From contig NZ_FKIF01000006.1 in the NCBI RefSeq assembly GCF_900078705.1, forward strand, positions 248,001 to 312,000: DNA of 64,000 nucleotides, written 5' to 3'. A model generated the notes under the pieces. It made no database searches. It was not told the origin of the DNA and saw nothing but the letters and a program-made list of their open reading frames with translations. Position numbers and translations under genes: made by a program. Below are positions 10,343 through 18,763 of the stretch, in pieces (position 1 is the first letter of the stretch; the number at the start of each line of letters is the position of its first letter). Origin of the DNA: Bordetella ansorpii. GTDB lineage: Bacteria; Pseudomonadota; Gammaproteobacteria; Burkholderiales; Burkholderiaceae_B.

Positions 10343-11791
10343 TCACGCATCGGCGCGAGGCCGCTGCAGGGGCGTTTCGGCGCCGGGGATCAACGCTTCC
10401 GACGTCGCGGCATCGGCCGCTTCCCGCGCCTGCGACACCGCCGCATCGTCCCCGGGCGCCGTCCCGGCCTCGGGCGCTGGCGGTGATTCCGTGGCGGATG
10501 CCGGCGGCGTCACCACGTCGGCCTGGGGCTCGGCCATTTCCATGGTGGTGTCCAATTCGGGATCGACCCGCGGGTCCAGCGTGACCGACGCGGGCGAGCT
10601 CTGCAGCGAATCCGGCATGGGCACGAAGTGCGTGGGCGCTTCATCGACCTGGTGCGCGCCGGTGACGCGGCCCGGCTGCACGCGCCAGACCAGGATGACT
10701 GCGCAGGCCGAAATGAACACGTAGTACATCGCCGGCCCGCCCACCGACATCAGGAAGCCCGCGATCAGCGGTCCCAGGCAGGCGCCCACCCCGTAGGTCA
10801 TCAGCAGGATGGCGCTGAGGCTGACGCGGCGCTGCGGCTCGACGTGGTCGTTGGCGAAGGCGGCGCCCAGCGGGTAGAGGGTGAACTGCAACACGCCGAA
10901 CACGCAGGACAGCGCGATCAGCAGCCAGTACGGCAGCGTGACGAAGCCCCACATCGCCACCGGCAGCAGCACCAGCAAGGCGGCGTTGAAGCGGATCAGG
11001 CCCGCGCGGTTGATGCGGTCGGACAGCCAGCCCATCGGCCATTGCGACAGCAGGCCGCAGGTGACGGCGGACGCCACGAACACCGCGATCTGCGAGGTCG
11101 TCAGGCCGTACTTCAGCGCGAACACCGGCGCCAGGCCGTAGAACGCGCCGGACAGGTTGCCCGCCACGAACAGCACCGTCAGCGACAGCGGCACGCGCTT
11201 CAGGTAGAAGCGCAGGTCCAGCGGCGCGGGCAAGGGCGTGGGCGGATGCGAGCGGGCGGTGATGGCGATCGGCACCAGGCACAGCACCATGCACATGGCC
11301 ACCAGCGTCAGCGGGCCGTTGTCCATGTCGGCGTACAGCGTCAGCGCCAACTGGCCCAGCACGGTGCCCAGGCCGGACACGGCCATGTAGAGGGAGAACA
11401 CGCGCCCGCGCTGGCTGTTCTCGGTCTGTTCGTTCAGCCAGCTTTCGATGACCATCAGCTCGGTCACCATCACCACGCCGGCGACGATGCGCAGCGGCAG
11501 CCAGTAGAGGGGATCGTCGATCAGCATCTGGCCCAGGATCATGCTGGTGGCGATGGCCGCGCAGGCCGAGAAGGCCCGTATGTGGCCGACCCGGATGATC
11601 AGCTTGTGGCCCAGGCGCGCGCCGCAGACCAGGCCGAAGTAGTAACCGGCCATCAGCAGGCCGATCCAGGTCTCGCTGACCTCGGCCTGCGACAGCCGCA
11701 GGCCCATGTAGGTATTGAACAGGCCCGTGCCGACCAGCATCAGCAAGGTGGCGCTGTATAGCGGGGAAAACGTCGAGAATGTGGAAATCAT
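10343..11791 (-). CDS. MFS transporter, YcaD-like
   Basis: The 482-residue inner-membrane protein has twelve predicted hydrophobic segments in residues 1-385, with major-facilitator loops (AGYYFGLVCGARLGHKLI after TM2; MGWLSDRINRAG between TM8 and TM9) and the motif ESWLNEQTENSQRGRVFSLY seen in YcaD/YfkF-type carriers. The substrate is unknown. After the last helix about 100 residues form a Pro/Ala/Glu-rich cytoplasmic tail (TPPASATESPPAPEAGTAPG), which is longer than usual for the family and likely disordered. It converges on ruvB with 12 bases between stops and lies downstream of the peroxiredoxin. Confidence 0.85.
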   Translation of the reverse strand: MISTFSTFSPLYSATLLMLVGTGLFNTYMGLRLSQAEVSETWIGLLMAGYYFGLVCGARLGHKLIIRVGHIRAFSACAAIATSMILGQMLIDDPLYWLPLRIVAGVVMVTELMVIESWLNEQTENSQRGRVFSLYMAVSGLGTVLGQLALTLYADMDNGPLTLVAMCMVLCLVPIAITARSHPPTPLPAPLDLRFYLKRVPLSLTVLFVAGNLSGAFYGLAPVFALKYGLTTSQIAVFVASAVTCGLLSQWPMGWLSDRINRAGLIRFNAALLVLLPVAMWGFVTLPYWLLIALSCVFGVLQFTLYPLGAAFANDHVEPQRRVSLSAILLMTYGVGACLGPLIAGFLMSVGGPAMYYVFISACAVILVWRVQPGRVTGAHQVDEAPTHFVPMPDSLQSSPASVTLDPRVDPELDTTMEMAEPQADVVTPPASATESPPAPEAGTAPGDDAAVSQAREAADAATSEALIPGAETPLQRPRADA

Positions 11792-11870
11792 GGCAACTCG
11801 GCCGGTACGCGGCGGGATTGCCGGCCGGGACGCGCATGGCGTACCCGGCCGTGGGTGCGACGGAAAGGAA

Positions 11871-12374
11871 TCAGGCTTGCGACAGCATCGTGTCGACGTC
11901 GCTGACCTCGAACTTGCCGGGGGCCTCGACGTTGAGCGCCTTGACCACGCCGTCCTCGATCAGGGCGGAATAACGCTGCGAGCGCACGCCCATGCCGCGC
12001 TGCGTCAGGTCCAGTTCCAGGCCCAGTTCGCGCGTCCACAGCGCGGAGCCGTCGGCCAGCATGCGCACCTTGCCGGCGGCCTGCTGCTCGCGGCCCCAGG
12101 CGCCCATCACGAAGGCGTCGTTGACCGACACGCACCACACTTCGTCCACGCCCTTTTCGCGCAGTTGCTCTGCCTTGGCGACGAAGCCGGGCAGGTGCTT
12201 GGCCGAGCAGGTCGGCGTGAAGGCGCCCGGCACGGCGAACAGCGCGATCTTCTTGCCTCGCACCAGGTCGGAAACCTGGAAGGCGTTCGGACCGAGCTGG
12301 CAGCCCTCGGTTTCGGTTTCGATGAATTCGGTCAGCGTGCCTTCGGGCACGCGATCGCCGACTTTGATGGTCAT
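11871..12374 (-). CDS. Peroxiredoxin of the Prx5 / AhpC-TSA family
   Basis: The 167-residue thiol peroxidase carries the peroxidatic Cys56 in the Prx5-type motif PGAFTPTCSAKHLPGF. It reduces H2O2 and organic peroxides, usually with glutathione/glutaredoxin or thioredoxin. Unlike the Haemophilus-type hybrid enzyme, it has no fused glutaredoxin domain, so the reductant must come from another protein. A second cysteine in VDEVWCVSVNDAF is conserved in many relatives. The start at 12374 follows a GGAGAGG ribosome-binding site. Confidence 0.93.
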   Translation of the reverse strand: MTIKVGDRVPEGTLTEFIETETEGCQLGPNAFQVSDLVRGKKIALFAVPGAFTPTCSAKHLPGFVAKAEQLREKGVDEVWCVSVNDAFVMGAWGREQQAAGKVRMLADGSALWTRELGLELDLTQRGMGVRSQRYSALIEDGVVKALNVEAPGKFEVSDVDTMLSQA

Positions 12375-12483
12375 GGACCTCTCCGTGATGGGGAAATGGG
12401 AGCACGGCACTTCGCCGTGTCCGCCGCCTCAATCATAGATCGACTCGCCGGGCGACATGGCCCGTGATGCTGCAAGCTGCAAC

Positions 12484-12498
12484 GACCGGAAACCGGTC
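12484..12498. terminator. Short perfect hairpin in the prx / dienelactone hydrolase gap
   Basis: GACCGG-AAA-CCGGTC forms a 6-bp perfect stem with a 3-base loop, followed by a second inverted pair (CTTGCCC...GGGCAAG) up to about 12525. Both neighbours are read on the minus strand, so this lies downstream of the dienelactone hydrolase gene and upstream of the peroxiredoxin gene. There is no strong T-run on the minus side, so it is only a possible weak terminator or mRNA-stabilising hairpin. Confidence 0.3.
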
Positions 12499-12583
12499 TT
12501 GCCCCTGGGCATGCCTCTGGGCAAGGCCGGCACCGCGCCGCAACGGCCCGCAACGGCCTCGAACGAGCGTGACGGGGCTGCGC

Positions 12584-13483
12584 TCAGGCCGAGCCGCGAC
12601 CGGCCGGCAGGCCGTGCGTGGCGAACCAGTCCATCATGCGCTTCCACGCCTGCTCGGCCTCGGTCTTGCTGTAGCTGGGACGGTAGTCGGCATGGAAGGC
12701 ATGGCCCACGTCGGGATAGACGTCGATGCGCGAGGCGCGCGCGGCCTCGGGGCCCTTGGCCAGGGCGGCGCGCATCCTGTCCACGTCTTCCAGCGGAATG
12801 CCGGCGTCCTTGCCGCCGTAGGCGCCCAGCACCGGGGCGTTCAGCTTGTCGACCAGGCTGAGCGCCGAGGCGGGCTTGAGCTCGCTGGGCTGGCCGCCCA
12901 ACTGGCCGTACCAGGCCGCGCCGGCCTTCAGCCTGGGATTGTGCGCGCTGTACAGCCACACATTGCGGCCGCCCCAGCAGAAACCCACGATGCCCAGTTT
13001 CTCGGCCGCGCCGCCTTCGGTGGCGGCCCATTTGGCGGTGGCGTCCAGATCGGCCATGACCTGGGCATCGCCGGCCTTGTCCACGACTTCCTTGCGCAGC
13101 GTGGGGATGTCCGTGTACTTGGACGGGTCGCCGTGCCGCGCGAACAGTTCGGGCGCGACGGCCAGATAACCCGCGTGCGCCAGGCGGCGGCACACGTCCT
13201 GGATGTACTCGTGCACGCCGAATATCTCGGACACCACCAGGAGAGTGGGCAGGTTCTTCTTGCCCGCCGGCGCCGCGCGATAGGCCGGCATGTTGCCGTC
13301 GGTGGTGGGGATCTGCACCTTGCCGGCGGTCAGCCCGCTGGCATCGGTGTGGATGGCGGTCTGCGCGTTGGCCTGGCCAGCCGCCAGCGCGAAGCCCGAG
13401 GCCACGCTGGTGACAATGAAACCGCGGCGCGACACGCGCAGCGGGGGCAACAGGCTGTCGAATTCGGGATCCTTGACTTCCAT
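12584..13483 (-). CDS. Tat-exported dienelactone hydrolase family protein
   Basis: The 299-residue alpha/beta hydrolase has a complete Cys-Asp-His triad: Cys169 in GFCWGGRN, Asp226 in YGGKDAGIP and His261 in DVGHAF. Dienelactone hydrolases open lactones of the chlorocatechol pathway, but many secreted relatives have unknown esters as substrates. The N-terminus RVSRRGFIVTSVASGFALAAG has a twin-arginine signal (Arg19-Arg20) with a likely cut after ANA at residue 40, so export folded to the periplasm is expected. That makes a chloroaromatic role less likely. It lies alone, 33 bases downstream of the DUF748 gene's stop and on the same strand. Confidence 0.88.
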   Translation of the reverse strand: MEVKDPEFDSLLPPLRVSRRGFIVTSVASGFALAAGQANAQTAIHTDASGLTAGKVQIPTTDGNMPAYRAAPAGKKNLPTLLVVSEIFGVHEYIQDVCRRLAHAGYLAVAPELFARHGDPSKYTDIPTLRKEVVDKAGDAQVMADLDATAKWAATEGGAAEKLGIVGFCWGGRNVWLYSAHNPRLKAGAAWYGQLGGQPSELKPASALSLVDKLNAPVLGAYGGKDAGIPLEDVDRMRAALAKGPEAARASRIDVYPDVGHAFHADYRPSYSKTEAEQAWKRMMDWFATHGLPAGRGSA

Positions 13484-13516
13484 GGTGGTGCGAGCCTCCG
13501 GTAGTGACTAAGGGAA

Positions 13517-16500
13517 TTACTGCAGCGAGAAATCGACACGCGTGGGCGGACCGCCATCCTCGATGCCCTGGGCATCGAGCCTGGGCTCGACCACGAAGAT
13601 GCGGTCGGCCGGCCCCTGCGCCTGCAACGGTTCGTAGACGGCCCGCGCGCGCGCCTCGGCCAGATCGCGCAAGGCCTGCGGCCCGATGGGCGCGGCATCC
13701 AGCAGCATGGTTTCCATCTGCGCCGCCGGGATGGACTTGGACAGGCCGATGAAGTTCCTGGGCTTGTCCTTCAGATCCGTGGCATCGTAGACCTTTTCCA
13801 GGTACCTGGTTCGATCCTCGGCCGACAGCCGGACGCTTGCCGCGTCGGGCGTCCGGGTCCGGCTGGCGGTATCGCGCAGCTTGGCCTGGCGCATCTGCGC
13901 CTCCAGCCAGGCGTGACGCAGCGCGGATTCGTCGGTGGCCGGATCGGCCCGGCCCGTCACGTCCAGTTTCAATGCGGGACGGTCGTTCAAGGCTTTTGCC
14001 AGCGTATCGATGCGTTGCCGCGCATCGCCCGCCAGTTCCGCGCTGCCCGGCTCGAAAGCGATGAAAGACAGCTCCTCACCGCCGCCGCCGAAAGCCGAGG
14101 CCAGCAATCGGAATGGCGAGGCGATGGCCTTGCCCAGCAGGTTCGACACCACGCGCCACACCAGCCCGCCCACCGAGAACCGCGGATCGTCCAGCGAACC
14201 CGACACCGGCAGGTCCAGGTCGATATTGCCCTGGCTGTCCTTGAGCAGCGCCACGGCCAGCAGCACCGGCAACTGGATGGCGTCGGCGCTGTCCGTCTTG
14301 TCGCCGAAAGTCAGCTGGTTCAGCACCAGGCGGTTGCTGGCCTGCAGTTCGCGGTTCCTGATCTGGTAGTGCACGTCCAGCGACAGCTTGCCCCGCTTGA
14401 TCGGATAGCCCACGTACTTTGCGGAATACGTGGTGAAGCGCGGCAGGTCCACGCCCTTGGCCGCCGCCTTCAGGTCGAGCGACAGGAATTTCTCGAACGG
14501 CTGCACGCTGCCCGAGACCGAGAACGGGGCGCTGCCGTAGACGCGGCCGCCCACGTTGACGCGGGCCGGCGCGGGCCGGGTGGACGAGACGCCCGACACC
14601 GTGCCCTCGATGCGGGACAGTTCCGCCGAATAGTTGGGCTTGACGAAGCGGTCGTTGAACGTCATGCGGCCGCGCTTGAGCGTCACGCTGGCGACGGCGA
14701 TGTCGGGCAAGGCCCGCGCCTGACGCGCGGCAGGCGCGGCGGCGGGCCCACGCGCACGGGTCTGCGTGTCCTGCGTGATGGACCCCGCGGCCTGGCCCGG
14801 CTCGGCCACCAGGTCCAGCACGTTCAGGCGGCCCTCGGCATTGAGCAGCACGTTGCCGTAGAAATCTTCCAGCACGACGTCGCCCAGGTTCGCGCCGATG
14901 CGCTCGCCCGCCAGCGACAGGTCCATGCCGGACAGGCCCAGGTGCTTCCAGTTCAGGAAGTCGGCCTGGTTGACGCGGTCTTCGAGGTTCAGGTCGTTGA
15001 CGTCCAGCGCGCCGCGCCAAGCGGCGCGCATGGGCGTTGCGCCATTGGCCGCCGCGAACTCGGCCTGGCCGCGCGCAGCCACCGAGACGCTGCGCACCGT
15101 GGCGTTCAGGCTGGAGGCCGCATAGGGCGCGAACGGCGTCAGGTCCAGGCCCGCCAGGTCGACGGAAGTCTTGACGGACAGCGGCTGCGGCACCAGGGTG
15201 CCCCGCAGGGCGAGGCTGGCGCCGCCTTGCAGGCCGGTGGCCTTCAGCGTGAAAGCCGTGGGCCGCGAACCCAGCGCCACATGATCGGCGGTCAGCGCCA
15301 GGCTGCCCAACGCGATCGGGATGGAAGGGGTGACGCCCTCGTCGCGCAGCGACAGGTTGGCCAGTTCCACCTTCAGGTCCTGCGCGGATACCTGCGTGCC
15401 GGCCAGCATCACGCGCGCCTGCGCGCCGAGGCGGCCATCCAGCAGTTGCACGGGGGACTGGCCCCGCACCAGGCCCGCGAAAGGCGCCAGGGACAGCCGC
15501 TCGACCGTCAGGTCCGCGTCCAGCGCCAGCGGTTGCAGCGTTACCGGCGTGGCCAGCCGCAAGCGGCTGCCGTCGGCGGGATTGTCCATGTATGCCCAGA
15601 CGCGCATGGGCTGGCCGGCGGCCTGCGGGAAAGCCACTTCCTCGATGGCCACGGACAGTCCGTCCAGCGGGTAGTCCAGGCCAGTCGGCTCGTCGCGCAC
15701 CCGGACGGCGGCATCGGTCAGGCCGATGCCGGCGACGTGGATTTTCCAGGGCGGTGGCTCGGCGGGCCTGGCCCCGGACGCGGGCGCCCCCACATGGGCC
15801 AGCGCGTTCACTACCCTGGACCAGTTCAATTGCCGGTTCGCATCGCGCTGCACCAGCGCCTGGGCACGCGCCAACTGCACCAGATGCATGTCCAGCGTGC
15901 CCGCCAGCGGCTCGAAGGCGATGCCCTGCACCCGCAGCGACTGCCAGGCCAGCAGCGGCGCGCCGCCCGCTTCGCGCAGGTCCAGGCCGCGCACGCCCGC
16001 CTCGCCCTGCACCCGGATGCGCGGCGCCGTGTCGGCAGGCTGTTCGAACAGCACTTGCAGATTCGAATCCAGCAGCCCCTTTTCCAGCTTGACCGGCAGT
16101 TTCACGGGCCACACGTCCGCCCACTTTTCCAGGTCGAGTCCGTCGAACTTCAGGTTCAGGCTATAGGACGGCGTCGTGTCGAAAGGCCGGGCCGTGCCGC
16201 CCAGTTCGAAGACGCTGCCGTTGATGCGCAGATGCACGCGGGGCAGCACGTCGATCTCGGTGGCGTGGCGGAACGTGGAGATGAAGGGCAGGCCGATCCG
16301 CAGATCGTCGATGACCTGCCGGCGGCCCGTGACCCGGTCGTCCAGGCTGATCGCGCCGCCTTCCAGCACCACGTTGCTCAGGGAGAAGCGCGGCAGGCCG
16401 CCGTCGGGCGGGCTGGGCGGGCGGGCGGCGGCCTGCTCGGCCAGGCGCTGCGGGATATCGGAGAAATTGAAGCGCGCCGCGTCCTCGCGCACCAGGGTCA

Positions 16501-16867
16501 GCTTGGGCTGGCTGACGCGTACCCGGTCGACCACCGGCGCCGCGCGCACCAGCGAGGCCCACGAGGCGCTGACGTCCAGCTCGACCACTTCCAGCAAGGG
16601 CGCGGCGCCGGGCTGCGCGATGGACAGTTCGTGCGCGCGCAGCGTCAGCGTGAAGGGGTTGAACCCGATGTGGCCCACGGATATCTGGCGGCCCAGCATG
16701 GCGGACACGTCATCGGTCAGCGCGCCGCGCACCACGTAGGGCACCAGCCATGCCGACAAGCCCAGCAAGGCCAGCATGGCCAGCGCAAGGACCAGGATGA
16801 CTGTCGCGATACGGCGGCCAAACCCGGCGCCCGGCATCCGCAGCGGCATTGCGCGATCTCCCGACAT
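13517..16867 (-). CDS. AsmA-like DUF748 envelope protein with OmpA-like tail
   Basis: At about 1,116 residues this is one of the largest proteins in the window. One N-terminal membrane helix (ATVILVLALAMLALLGLSAW) is followed by long beta-rich repeats typical of DUF748/AsmA proteins (VSVGHIGFNPFTLTLRAHE, then ITQDTQTRARG and DLPVSGSLDDPRFSVGG). These are thought to form hydrophobic grooves bridging inner and outer membranes for lipid movement. The C-terminal region from FIAFEPGSAELAG onward resembles the start of an OmpA-like peptidoglycan-binding domain. I chose the ATG at 16867 (MSGDRAMPLRMP); ATGs at 16912 and 16849 are also possible. It diverges from moaC. Confidence 0.8.
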   Translation of the reverse strand: MSGDRAMPLRMPGAGFGRRIATVILVLALAMLALLGLSAWLVPYVVRGALTDDVSAMLGRQISVGHIGFNPFTLTLRAHELSIAQPGAAPLLEVVELDVSASWASLVRAAPVVDRVRVSQPKLTLVREDAARFNFSDIPQRLAEQAAARPPSPPDGGLPRFSLSNVVLEGGAISLDDRVTGRRQVIDDLRIGLPFISTFRHATEIDVLPRVHLRINGSVFELGGTARPFDTTPSYSLNLKFDGLDLEKWADVWPVKLPVKLEKGLLDSNLQVLFEQPADTAPRIRVQGEAGVRGLDLREAGGAPLLAWQSLRVQGIAFEPLAGTLDMHLVQLARAQALVQRDANRQLNWSRVVNALAHVGAPASGARPAEPPPWKIHVAGIGLTDAAVRVRDEPTGLDYPLDGLSVAIEEVAFPQAAGQPMRVWAYMDNPADGSRLRLATPVTLQPLALDADLTVERLSLAPFAGLVRGQSPVQLLDGRLGAQARVMLAGTQVSAQDLKVELANLSLRDEGVTPSIPIALGSLALTADHVALGSRPTAFTLKATGLQGGASLALRGTLVPQPLSVKTSVDLAGLDLTPFAPYAASSLNATVRSVSVAARGQAEFAAANGATPMRAAWRGALDVNDLNLEDRVNQADFLNWKHLGLSGMDLSLAGERIGANLGDVVLEDFYGNVLLNAEGRLNVLDLVAEPGQAAGSITQDTQTRARGPAAAPAARQARALPDIAVASVTLKRGRMTFNDRFVKPNYSAELSRIEGTVSGVSSTRPAPARVNVGGRVYGSAPFSVSGSVQPFEKFLSLDLKAAAKGVDLPRFTTYSAKYVGYPIKRGKLSLDVHYQIRNRELQASNRLVLNQLTFGDKTDSADAIQLPVLLAVALLKDSQGNIDLDLPVSGSLDDPRFSVGGLVWRVVSNLLGKAIASPFRLLASAFGGGGEELSFIAFEPGSAELAGDARQRIDTLAKALNDRPALKLDVTGRADPATDESALRHAWLEAQMRQAKLRDTASRTRTPDAASVRLSAEDRTRYLEKVYDATDLKDKPRNFIGLSKSIPAAQMETMLLDAAPIGPQALRDLAEARARAVYEPLQAQGPADRIFVVEPRLDAQGIEDGGPPTRVDFSLQ

Positions 16868-16982
16868 GGACTGCGGGGGATTATCGCGCCCCGTCCCTGG
16901 CTCGTCTATCATAGGCGCGACAAGGCGGCTTCCCTGGCGAAGCCGTCCAACGAACCCACCCCTGCTCGATCAGAATATCCCT

Positions 16983-17468
16983 ATGTCGTCCCCTCCCACG
17001 CTCAGCCACCTGGATGATTCCGGCCAGGTCCGCATGGTCGACGTCGGCGCCAAGTCGGACACCGATCGCGTGGCGATCGCATACGGCCGCGTGCGCATGA
17101 ATGCCCACGCCTATGGCCTGCTGACCGCCCCCGGCCAGGGCAAGGGCGAAGTGCTCAATACCGCCCGCGTGGCCGCCGTGCTGGCCGCCAAGCGCTGCGC
17201 CGAGCTGATCCCGCTGTGCCACAGCCTGCCCCTGGCCTTCGTCGGCATCGACTTCGGCCTGCTGGACGACGCCCACGCCGTCGAAATCCGCGCCACCTGC
17301 CGCACGCAGTACAAGACCGGCGTCGAGATGGAAGCCATGACCGCCTGCAGCGTGGCCGCGCTCACCATCTACGACATGTGCAAGGCCGCCGACAAGGGCA
17401 TCGTCATCGAACAGATACGCCTGGAATACAAGGCCGGAGGAAAAAGCGGTGAATGGCGCAACGGTTAA
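16983..17468 (+). CDS. moaC: Cyclic pyranopterin monophosphate synthase MoaC
   Basis: MoaC converts the MoaA product 3',8-cH2GTP into cyclic pyranopterin monophosphate, the first stable intermediate of molybdopterin. The 161-residue product has family motifs LIPLCHSLPLAFVGIDF and VEMEAMTACSVAALTIYDMCKA, with the active-site Asp and Lys near the C-terminus (YDMCKAADKG). It opens the operon moaC-moaD-moaE-moaB, and its last 20 bases overlap moaD. The cofactor demand in this window comes from the formate dehydrogenase about 8 kb downstream. Confidence 0.96.
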   Translation: MSSPPTLSHLDDSGQVRMVDVGAKSDTDRVAIAYGRVRMNAHAYGLLTAPGQGKGEVLNTARVAAVLAAKRCAELIPLCHSLPLAFVGIDFGLLDDAHAVEIRATCRTQYKTGVEMEAMTACSVAALTIYDMCKAADKGIVIEQIRLEYKAGGKSGEWRNG

Positions 17469-17700
17469 TCTGCTCTACTTCGCCCGCGTGGCGGAACTGA
17501 TCGGCAAGCGCTCGGAAAGCTGGCCGATTTCCGGCGTCACCACGGGCGCGCAATTGCTGGCCGAACTGCAGCAGCGCTATCCCCAACTGGGGCCCGCCCC
17601 GCGCCTGCGGCTGGCCATCAACCACGAACACGCCAAGAGCACCGAGCCGGTGCAACCGGGCGACGAGGTGGCCATCTTCGAGCCGGTCACCGGAGGCTGA
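17449..17700 (+). CDS. moaD: Molybdopterin synthase small subunit MoaD
   Basis: The 83-residue ubiquitin-like sulfur carrier ends in Gly-Gly (IFEPVTGG), whose C-terminus is thiocarboxylated and delivers sulfur inside MoaE. I use the GTG start at 17449 because a strong GGAGG sits at 17436-17440 and the N-terminal strand VNLLYFARVAELIG then begins correctly; no ATG fits. The gene overlaps the end of moaC by 20 bases, which favours coupled translation. No moeB-type activating enzyme is in the window, so adenylation must rely on a gene elsewhere. Confidence 0.93.
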   Translation: MNGATVNLLYFARVAELIGKRSESWPISGVTTGAQLLAELQQRYPQLGPAPRLRLAINHEHAKSTEPVQPGDEVAIFEPVTGG

Positions 17701-17704
17701 CGCC

Positions 17705-18184
17705 ATGATCCAGGTGCAGGAAGCCGATTTCGACGCCGCCGCGCTGACGGCCGGACTGCGCGCCCGCACGGGCGCCCAGGCCGGCGCGCTGGTCACGTTC
17801 ACGGGCTACGTGCGCGACTTCTCGCCCGACCAGCCCACCGGCACGCTGTACCTCGAACACTATCCGGGCATGTGCGAGCGCGAACTGGACAGCATCGCCG
17901 CCACCGCGCGCCAGCGCTGGAACCTGGCCGGCACGGTCATCGTGCATCGCGTCGGCGCGCTGTCCCGCGAGGCCCAGATCGTGTTCGTCGCCACGGCCAG
18001 CGCCCATCGCGGCGATGCCTTCCGCGGCTGCGAGTACATCATCGACGCGCTGAAGACGCGCGCGCCCTTCTGGAAGCGCGAGACCCTCGCTTCCGGCCAA
18101 CAGTTCTGGGTCGAGCAACGCCAGGCAGACGACGACCGGACCCAGGCCTGGGAGGCCGGCGGTCCCCCCAAGGAACGACCATGA
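17705..18184 (+). CDS. moaE: Molybdopterin synthase large subunit MoaE
   Basis: MoaE is the catalytic subunit that inserts two sulfurs into cyclic pyranopterin monophosphate. The 159-residue protein contains GALVTFTGYVRDF near the N-terminus and the conserved basic segment KTRAPFWKRET, whose lysines are needed for catalysis and MoaD docking. The start lies four bases after moaD's stop, and its own stop overlaps the moaB start (ATGA at 18181-18184). The C-terminal 20 residues (ADDDRTQAWEAGGPPKERP) are a non-conserved tail. Confidence 0.95.
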   Translation: MIQVQEADFDAAALTAGLRARTGAQAGALVTFTGYVRDFSPDQPTGTLYLEHYPGMCERELDSIAATARQRWNLAGTVIVHRVGALSREAQIVFVATASAHRGDAFRGCEYIIDALKTRAPFWKRETLASGQQFWVEQRQADDDRTQAWEAGGPPKERP

Positions 18185-18696
18185 CAGACCTCATCTCGCT
18201 GGGCTGCGCCGTGCTGACGGTCAGCGACAAGCGTACGGCGGGCGACGACACCTCGGGCAACCTGCTGGCGCAGAGCCTGGCGCAGGCCGGCCACGTCTGC
18301 GTCAGGCGCGACATCGTGCCCGAGAACCTGTATCAGATCCGCCGCGTGATCAGCGACTGGATCGCCGACCCCGCGGTGCAGGTCATCCTGACCTCGGGCG
18401 GCACGGGCTTCTCGCACAAGAACTCGGTGCCCGAGGCGGTGGCGCCGCTGTTCGACAAGGAAATCGCGGGCTTCGGTGAACTGTTCCGCCAGTTGTCGTA
18501 TGCCGAGGTCGGCAGTTCGACGATCCAATCCCGGGCGCTGGCGGGCCACGCCAACGATACGGTCATCTTCTGCATGCCCGGATCGAACGACGCCGTGGCC
18601 CTGGCCTGGACGCACATCATCCGCGAGCAACTGGACAGCAGCTACAAGCCCTGCAACTTCGCCACCCATCTGCATCGCCGCGCCAACCCGGCCTGA
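18181..18696 (+). CDS. moaB: MoaB/MogA-type molybdopterin adenylyltransferase
   Basis: The 171-residue protein belongs to the MoaB/MogA family, which adenylates molybdopterin to prepare it for metal insertion by MoeA. Signature motifs are AVLTVSDKRTAGDDTSGN, ILTSGGTGFSHKN with the nucleotide-binding GGTG, and MPGSNDAV. Because E. coli MoaB itself is largely inactive while orthologues in other bacteria are functional, the family name is safer than a mechanistic claim. It is translationally coupled to moaE by a 4-base overlap and followed after 67 bases by moeA. Confidence 0.92.
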   Translation: MTDLISLGCAVLTVSDKRTAGDDTSGNLLAQSLAQAGHVCVRRDIVPENLYQIRRVISDWIADPAVQVILTSGGTGFSHKNSVPEAVAPLFDKEIAGFGELFRQLSYAEVGSSTIQSRALAGHANDTVIFCMPGSNDAVALAWTHIIREQLDSSYKPCNFATHLHRRANPA

Positions 18697-18763
18697 GCTC
18701 GCCCGGCCACCGCCGGCCGGTGCGCGGTCTCCCTTCGTACAACAGGCATCCCCAGGTTTCTCC

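Noticed and set aside
16913-16982. Molybdenum-cofactor riboswitch upstream of moaC
   Set aside because: The gap to the likely DUF748 start is only about 115 bases and I could not recognise the conserved Moco RNA stems.
13913-17017. 1,034-codon open frame on the plus strand opposite the DUF748 gene
   Set aside because: A GC-driven shadow frame: Gln/Arg/His-rich translation with no domain, while the opposite strand encodes a coherent AsmA-like protein.
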